Shown here piece by piece: positions 58,221-64,000 of a DNA stretch of 64,000 nt. Under the pieces are notes generated by a model. The model was not told where the DNA came from. It made no database searches and saw only the letters and a list, made by a program, of their open reading frames with translations. The stretch spans positions 9,960,258 through 10,024,257 of the forward strand of contig JAMKCF010000001.1 in assembly GCA_023634235.1 (NCBI GenBank), read 5' to 3'. This DNA is from Pisaster brevispinus (Eukaryota > Echinodermata > Asteroidea > Forcipulatida > Asteriidae). Position 1 is the stretch's first letter. Every line of letters begins with the position of its first letter. Position numbers and translations under genes: made by a program.

Positions 58221-58565
58221 TTTTCCTCAATAGAAGTATCTTTGGCGATAAAAAGACATGCAGTCTAACCTCACTATTTTATAAAAAACAGCAGACAGCA
58301 TAAGCTATACGTACAGGTCGACGTGGCAATGTTCAGGACGTCTCCACGGGTATACGTCATACAATCAGCTTTTTCACACAGCGCCGCCAACGGTCAATAT
58401 GCTGAAACTTCTTTGAAAAACCGCGGAAATTCGTCACGTAAGAGTCGTTTTTATTTTCGAATTTTTTTATCATTTCAAACTTCCAATATTAATTTTGTTT
58501 TTATAAAAATGGTTCGTACATACATTGTTAAGTAGGCTAAATTATTCTTGTTGCTTGGAATACAC

Positions 58566-58584
58566 CGTTCATATCCATCTTTAA
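58566..58584. repeat. Element B right terminal inverted repeat and TTAA duplication
   Basis: CGTTCATATCCATCT (58,566-58,580) followed by TTAA (58,581-58,584). Confidence 0.85.
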
Positions 58585-60900
58585 TGTTCATAGTGCACTT
58601 TCTTTGGTGGTAAACAGAAATTTATAAAAAAAACTGAAATTTACAGAACAGAACATGTTTGTTTTTAAAATACAAAAAAAACAAACAGATTTAAGGTATT
58701 TTAAAAGCTTTTTTAAGTATTTGAAATATATTTTATTCCATTAAACCAGGCATCTCACATGTTTTTTATTTTTCATCTGTTTGTTGTGTTGTATACCTCA
58801 TTTGAAAGAGCAAGCTCTCAGCATTCCAAAGACGAGATTGAACAAAAAGTTTAATCTGATTTATGGAGAGCGTGTCGTACAGTTTGAGCTAGTGTGGGTT
58901 AAGAGTCACACTCCAAATTTGGCTTATTGTTCGCTTACATTCAGGGCACAGCTGTACCCTACTTAGTGATTAGTTATATAATTAGCTAGAGTTAAAGCAC
59001 CCAGTCTGTGTAGCCCAGAAAGGCTTGTGAGGGCTTTACAATCCAAAAAGATTGGCTTGGTACTGGGCATTCTATTCTTGGCTGCAGCAGTCAACATGCG
59101 GCCAAGTTTGTCTCTTCAACTTTCCACCATCCGTCCCCACCTCCACCTGAACTATTGTTAAACAGTTGTAAAGTTCTCAGTAGGAGTGTTTACACAAGTG
59201 ATGTTTCAATAAATGCTTTCGTACGATGCTGCTACAAATAAACGTGATAACAAGTAAGATGATAGCAAATAGATTACTTGGGGGGGGGGTTGTCTTGCCC
59301 CCCAAATCTGCTAAACAATAACGATTAGCATTGTACGTGTATTTAAATTTTTTGAGGAAAATGTTATTTTCGGCCAGAGACTGGTTCAGTTGCTTAATTT
59401 GATTACGTAAAATAAACAGTTTATATTCGGCCGATGCAAAGAAAACAGGCCAGTTTTATACTAGGCAAGGTCATTAGGTTCAAGTAAAAAGAAAAATACA
59501 CGCAAAGAAACCTATGTAACGTCTTATGTTGACCTAACAGAAAGGTACCGACCGGAGCCTAGTATAAAATAAGTAATGAAATGCTTAATTCAACTTTATC
59601 CTTCCTGTTATTAAATTTGAAGTAATTTATGATATTAATTTAAGACTCCAAAACCCATATAAGCAAACTGAATGAGTGACAGAGTTATTATGTCCAAGAC
59701 ACGTGTATACATAAATATTATTTTTGTTTTTAAATTGGTAAAGCGGTTGTCAAGTTACAGTGATTTTCTTAAAAATGGCAATGGTACTCCAGAAAGCCCC
59801 AAATTTAAACATCCTCATTCATAACTTTAGAACGGTTTATTCAGTTTCATTCATCTTTGGTAAAATGATCAAGAACAGTCATTTGTTTTTAAAAACAAAA
59901 TGTTAAGTGAATTAATTAAAGTTTACATTGCTAATTTGCATATTTAATTAAGCAAATAATGAAAACATTTGGGGTTTTTTTACTTTTCATGTGAAAATAA
60001 AGTCTCACTGGTAATGTATGTTGGTTAACATTATCATTCATAACACACTAACAATTTGAATCATTTTATGAATGTATAATTAGCGTAATTAGTTAATTTA
60101 CATACTTTGAAAAGTTTGTTTTTGCATACATTTGTATCAGTTTTTAAAATTTCTTACAAGAAAATATCTTACTAGCAAAGAATGATGGTGGATATTCATA
60201 TCTCTCTCAGTCATTAAAAATTAAATTATGAATGTTTAATTAGCATGGTTAATTAACCAACTTGTTCAAATGTGACAGATAATTCCTTATGTGTTTCACA
60301 GGTTCAAAAACAAGGAATTTTTCAAAATCCAATGTTTTGCCTTCCCTTTTCATTTTCTTTTTAAAGAATACAGAATGTACAGTGTTGCTTGTTCTGTAAT
60401 ATTCATTCATTGTTTCTTTAAATATTATTTAGTCTTAACAAATGTTAAAGACATGATATAGTTCGTTGCTTATTATTAAAATGTTACCAACAAGTTTTAA
60501 TCTAGAAGCTTAATGGAAAAGGTGGTACAACAAGTAAAAATCTTTACGAAAGATATTTTGATAAAATGCTTTTGTAATCAAATTTTATTAACAGGCCTTT
60601 AATGGCCGCATAAATTAAGCAAAAGTCTGTGTTAGACATCACATAACATACAACATGAGTACATAATTGGATGAAATTTTCACAGGTAATTTTTTTATGT
60701 TTCGTGAAGACTGGAGTATTGGAATACATGTACTCATCCAAAAACCAAAGTTGTACCATGCCTCTAAACTAGAGGATTGGAATCAGATGATAGTCCAAAA
60801 ACCAATGCTATACTATACCATTAAATAGATGAATGGAATACATGTATATTGAAAATAAATAGTGAGTGAAAAGATCTAGGTCATATCGTGATTGATAGAA
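58585..60900. other. AT-rich stretch with ATTAATTA-type repeats
   Basis: No supported gene. Between about 59,800 and 60,260 the pattern TGAATG-TATAATTAGC-TTAATTA recurs loosely three times, suggesting an old dispersed repeat. A G10 run lies at about 59,280. Confidence 0.35.
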
Positions 60901-60918
60901 ACTTTCCCTTGTTCTTGT

Positions 60919-63900
60919 TTAAGTCTGATAACAGATTGTATTTCTTGCTTCATCCTCATCTTCATAGTCTACAGTAAACACTGTTTTCAATGGGTCAGGC
61001 TTCTTTGAACTGATGCCAGTTGCTTCCCCTTTAATCCACATTTTGTGTTGATCTATAACAAACAATTGTTCAATATTGCACTTAATTAGTAGAGCAGGGT
61101 TGTCCATGAGCTTGGAGCTTTGAGCTGATCGCTTTTTCTTTTCTCCGTCAATTTTGATAAACATTTTTTTTTTTCTGCAAAACTGACGGACCTCTCCTCT
61201 TCCTTGTCACATTTTAGTCCACTGGTCTCTTGAGGTTGTGAATTAAATAGTTTGTGTGCATCACTTTCTGGCTTCAAATTGTAATGGACCAGGACTTCAA
61301 GAAGACGCTGCATCATTGTGTTTTTTGGGTAGGGTTGTTGATGATGAGTTAGCTGAAAATGCTCCTTGGAAGGACCTTTGCACTTCAAAACTTTCTGCAT
61401 GAAGGAGAGTTGGGTATGTATTGCCTGCCGGATGAATTCTTCATTTTGCCGCTTCTTTTCTAGCTTTTTGATATGCTGCTTGACATGGTCTTCAGTGGTC
61501 TAAATACCATCTAGTGCAACTATTTCATTTACGGGAGCAGCTGTAGCCTGCAGTTTCTTCTCTTCTGACACTTGCTTTTTTTGTTGGGAATTCTGTAGAC
61601 GTTGCCATTTCTGTGCTTTTATTTTTATTTTTATTTTATTGTAGCGATCCATAACCTCAGACGATCTCTGTCGTGCCACTTTCATATAGTGGGTTCTCTC
61701 TTCCTCGGAGAGGCCATTCAAACACTCGGGAGTCTCATTATTGTTTGTCCACATAATTATGGTTTCTAACGTGGTGACTCTTGCAGCTGATTTTTACCTC
61801 ACTAACATGTCGAGCTGGGCAGAATAGCGTTCACCAATCAAGTTTGTACTTGGCACATTTGAGAATGAGGACTTGACCTTCTCTGATGGATCCCAATACT
61901 TGCCCCCAGGTAACTGATCTTTACATTGTCAATGAAGAATAAGGACTGCAATGCTTTCAATGCTTGAATAGTCAAGCTCTCTGATTCTGCATCTGTGGGA
62001 ACAAGTAGTTTTTGGCACACAACATCTGAAGAAAGATCAACATTGGCGAAAGGACTTTCACCAGACAGCATTGCAGTTGCATCTTCTTTCCACTCTGATA
62101 ATTTACATTGTAATTGATGAAGTGGTTCGTTCAATGCCAAGATGTTGTCAGACTGTTTAACAATCTCCTACAGGGGCTCTGTCACCAGCCCGTAGAATAG
62201 GCCAAGTGCTTGCAATTGTGCCTTGAAGATCGTTTCATTGGCATCTTCTTCAACAGCTAGCAGGAGGTTGTTTTTGTTGTCAAGCATACTGAGGAAAGAC
62301 TGTCAGCACCCGCTGTACTTCCAATAGATACTACCCCCAAAATCACCAACACCAAAATAAAACGCTTTTGACTCCTTCTTTGTAGTTATTACTATTTACA
62401 TTATGTATTTACAATTAATCAATAATTCATTTCTAAATTCTACTCAATTTCAACCGTATTCAACTCCAATCCTTCTCCAAATCACTTATGAATTCAATCC
62501 AGATTCTACTTCATTTCAATAATATTCACTTCAACAATACTTTGTTTCACTTCCCTTCTTAACTAACTACTTCACCGAAACTATGTCGGCCTTGCCAAAA
62601 CCTGGCGAACAACACTTTCAGTTTATCTCAATTATTGAACTGTTCTCCTGTTGCATCAAACGATGCTCTTAGCCAACTATGCAGCCCTCCATCGTGTCCT
62701 TGTTTCTAGGCATAAAAGCCAATGTCCACTTGCTCCTTTGTGGCTTTACACGGTTACCTCAATGTAAACTCATAGTATCCTCTACTCTACATCCTGGTCC
62801 AGTCCTGCCGACTTGACTTGTCTGGCCCTTCGACGTCCATAGCGTCTACTGGACGTACTTCACAATCTGGCAATATTGGCCGTGCCTTGGCCATCTTGGC
62901 GTATACTCTTTGCCATCTAAACAATAGAGTTTATAATAATAATAACACATAATATTCTGATTGACTTTGGCCCTCATGAACAACCTCGAACTGAAATATT
63001 GTTCTGGAATACAGCGCAACTCTGTCACAACTTTCTCAATTGTTTCAAGCAAATGAAATATCATTTCTAATAATATACCAAAACAAACCATTCAACTTAA
63101 TATTTGTTTACACACACAATTTTGGGGTGAAAATCTTCACACCAAATACACTGAAAATATAGCAGTAACGTAACAAATTAAGCTGGTGAACTTACAGTCA
63201 ATCCTTGGTGACTCTGCCCCGCCGAATATCTGGTTCGGAGTTTGGTGATCAATTTCACCCTGGACATACTTTTAATTTAATAGCTCAAGATTTGAGCTAG
63301 GCATTTAGAATTGCCGGCACAATTCTAACTTCGATGCTGCTGGCAAATCACGAATATCAGGTGAAAGCAGAGTGGCTGGGCAGTATGACCTTCTTGGAGC
63401 TCTTGCTGGATATCTCTGGCCAACACCCTAAACTTGGAATATTGCTCTGGCTATCTACTTTGTACATATCTACTTTGCATATCTAACCTTTGCCCTGGCA
63501 AACTCATTGGACTGACACACAAAAGAAATGGGCTAGTCACTTTAAATAAAACTTCCCTGGACTTTCCTGGACCAGTGTTACATAACCTAAAACATCTATA
63601 TACCTACAATACCGATGATAAAAGAACAAGGGAATGAATAAGCCTCTACGCTCCAGTAAGCCTAACAACTGTCGGCCTCAAAGGAACTAATAAGAATGAC
63701 CTAAAACTCAAAGGCACAATGCTATGTAGAAAACTATATACAGAAGTCAGCAATTTTGTGACAAAGACGCGATGTGGTCAAGGTGAAAAACAAAGCTGCT
63801 GCACCTTTACAAAGGATATTGGCTCTATTGCCAATGTAGTCCACTAGGAAATTCTTCACATCAAAAGCATTCTCAAGGTAGGCAGTAAAAACATCTTCTA

Positions 63901-63985
63901 CTCCAGATTTGTCAGATCCTCCGTGCTGAAATGCTTTGGAGGATGTACGAGTCAGTCTTGTTACTCCAGCTTCAGATGTTAGCAA
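60919..63985 (-). pseudogene. Decayed gene of a repetitive metazoan family with Tudor-like C-terminus
   Basis: Minus-strand blocks in order: FLVDYIGNRANILCKGAAAL (63,985-63,734); MLDNKNNLLLAVEED (about 62,285); WKEDATAMLSGESPFANVD (62,140-61,838); LPGGKYWDPSEKVKSSFSNV (about 61,900, shifted frame); MWTNNNETPECLNGLSEEER (61,754-61,500); QKVLKCKGPSKEHF (about 61,390); and an acidic-ended beta-rich stretch VFTVDYEDEDEA (61,164-60,919) that looks Tudor-like. The same series of motifs is familiar from uncharacterised, repetitive cnidarian and mollusc proteins, possibly transposase-derived; I cannot name the family. Lesions: frameshifts near 61,905 and 61,790, a stop at 61,500-61,502, and a shift at the T12 run near 61,165. 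Confidence 0.5.
62330..63190. other. Non-coding interruption within the decayed gene
   Basis: Protein similarity stops at about 62,310 and is next seen above 63,730. The stretch is AT-rich with a TTCAATTCCAACTT-type low-complexity part (62,440-62,560). It may be an intron or an insertion; no ends could be identified. Confidence 0.35.
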
Positions 63986-64000
63986 GGTGTGTGCATTTTT

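Larger units (their letters stand above)
48749..58580. mobile_element. Element B: 9.8-kb TTAA-target (Kolobok-like) transposon with two convergent genes
   Basis: Perfect 15-bp inverted ends AGATGGATATGAACG (48,749-48,763 and inverse 58,566-58,580) are bordered by TTAA on both sides. The element holds only two recognisable genes, pointing at each other: a three-exon P2X7-ballast protein (49,150-51,099, plus) and a 12-exon THAP/DDE transposase (58,220-51,899, minus). The terminal sequence differs from element A beyond AGANGG, while gene content, orientation, intron positions and several exon lengths agree. One inferred single-base deletion in transposase exon 4 is the only lesion I found. The Kolobok assignment rests on TTAA plus the THAP domain and is inferred. 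Confidence 0.85.

Noticed and set aside
48978..58366. Similar TGACGTA...CCGTGGA sequences near 48,980 and 58,350 as element B ends
   Set aside because: They are imperfect and have no target duplication. The perfect AGATGGATATGAACG repeats with TTAA further out are far better.
1..64000. CRISPR arrays, bacterial operons or phage defence systems
   Set aside because: No regular spacer arrays or ribosome-binding sites; genes have spliceosomal introns and metazoan transposon families.

Overview
The window looks like a repeat-rich stretch of a marine invertebrate nuclear genome: AT-rich, introns with GT-AG borders, no bacterial-style operons. Nearly everything recognisable is a mobile element or its remains, and no clear single-copy host gene was found. 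The mix (Polinton, DIRS, Gmr1-type Gypsy, L2/CR1-type LINEs, TTAA-target THAP transposons) fits an echinoderm, hemichordate, lancelet, mollusc or cnidarian. The species cannot be fixed from the sequence.

Layout. (1) 1-6,810 and 19,004-20,177 are one degraded Maverick/Polinton: capsid, protease, two small conserved proteins, packaging ATPase, membrane protein and DNA polymerase B. Its polymerase gene is split by a DIRS-type tyrosine-recombinase retrotransposon (about 6,815-19,003, 113-bp inverted terminal repeats). The DIRS element is itself split by a 7.2-kb DNA transposon (7,087-14,317) carrying a six-exon DUF7869-like putative transposase gene and arrays of subterminal repeats. A further ~200-bp insert sits in the DIRS recombinase. 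(2) 20,202-35,446 is a TTAA-flanked DNA transposon, called element A here. It carries a decayed P2X7-ballast-type gene facing a decayed THAP/DDE transposase gene. A young 7.5-kb Gmr1-like Gypsy element (22,329-29,861) lies between the two genes. (3) 35,450-48,744 holds LINE pieces, a Gypsy gag fragment, a GC-rich DIRS-type gag pseudogene and unassigned DNA. (4) 48,749-58,580 is a second TTAA-flanked transposon, element B, with the same two convergent genes. Its three-exon P2X7-ballast gene is intact and its 12-exon THAP/DDE transposase is intact except for one inferred single-base frameshift. (5) 58,585-64,000 is AT-rich DNA plus a decayed minus-strand gene of a repetitive family with a Tudor-like C-terminus.

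Main result. Two different TTAA-target (Kolobok-like) transposons, with different terminal repeats, each carry a stand-alone P2X7 C-terminal ballast-domain gene converging on a THAP transposase. This points to the ballast domain being a regular second gene of a transposon lineage. It offers a vehicle for the spread of this zinc-binding domain and possibly for its capture by the vertebrate P2X7 receptor.
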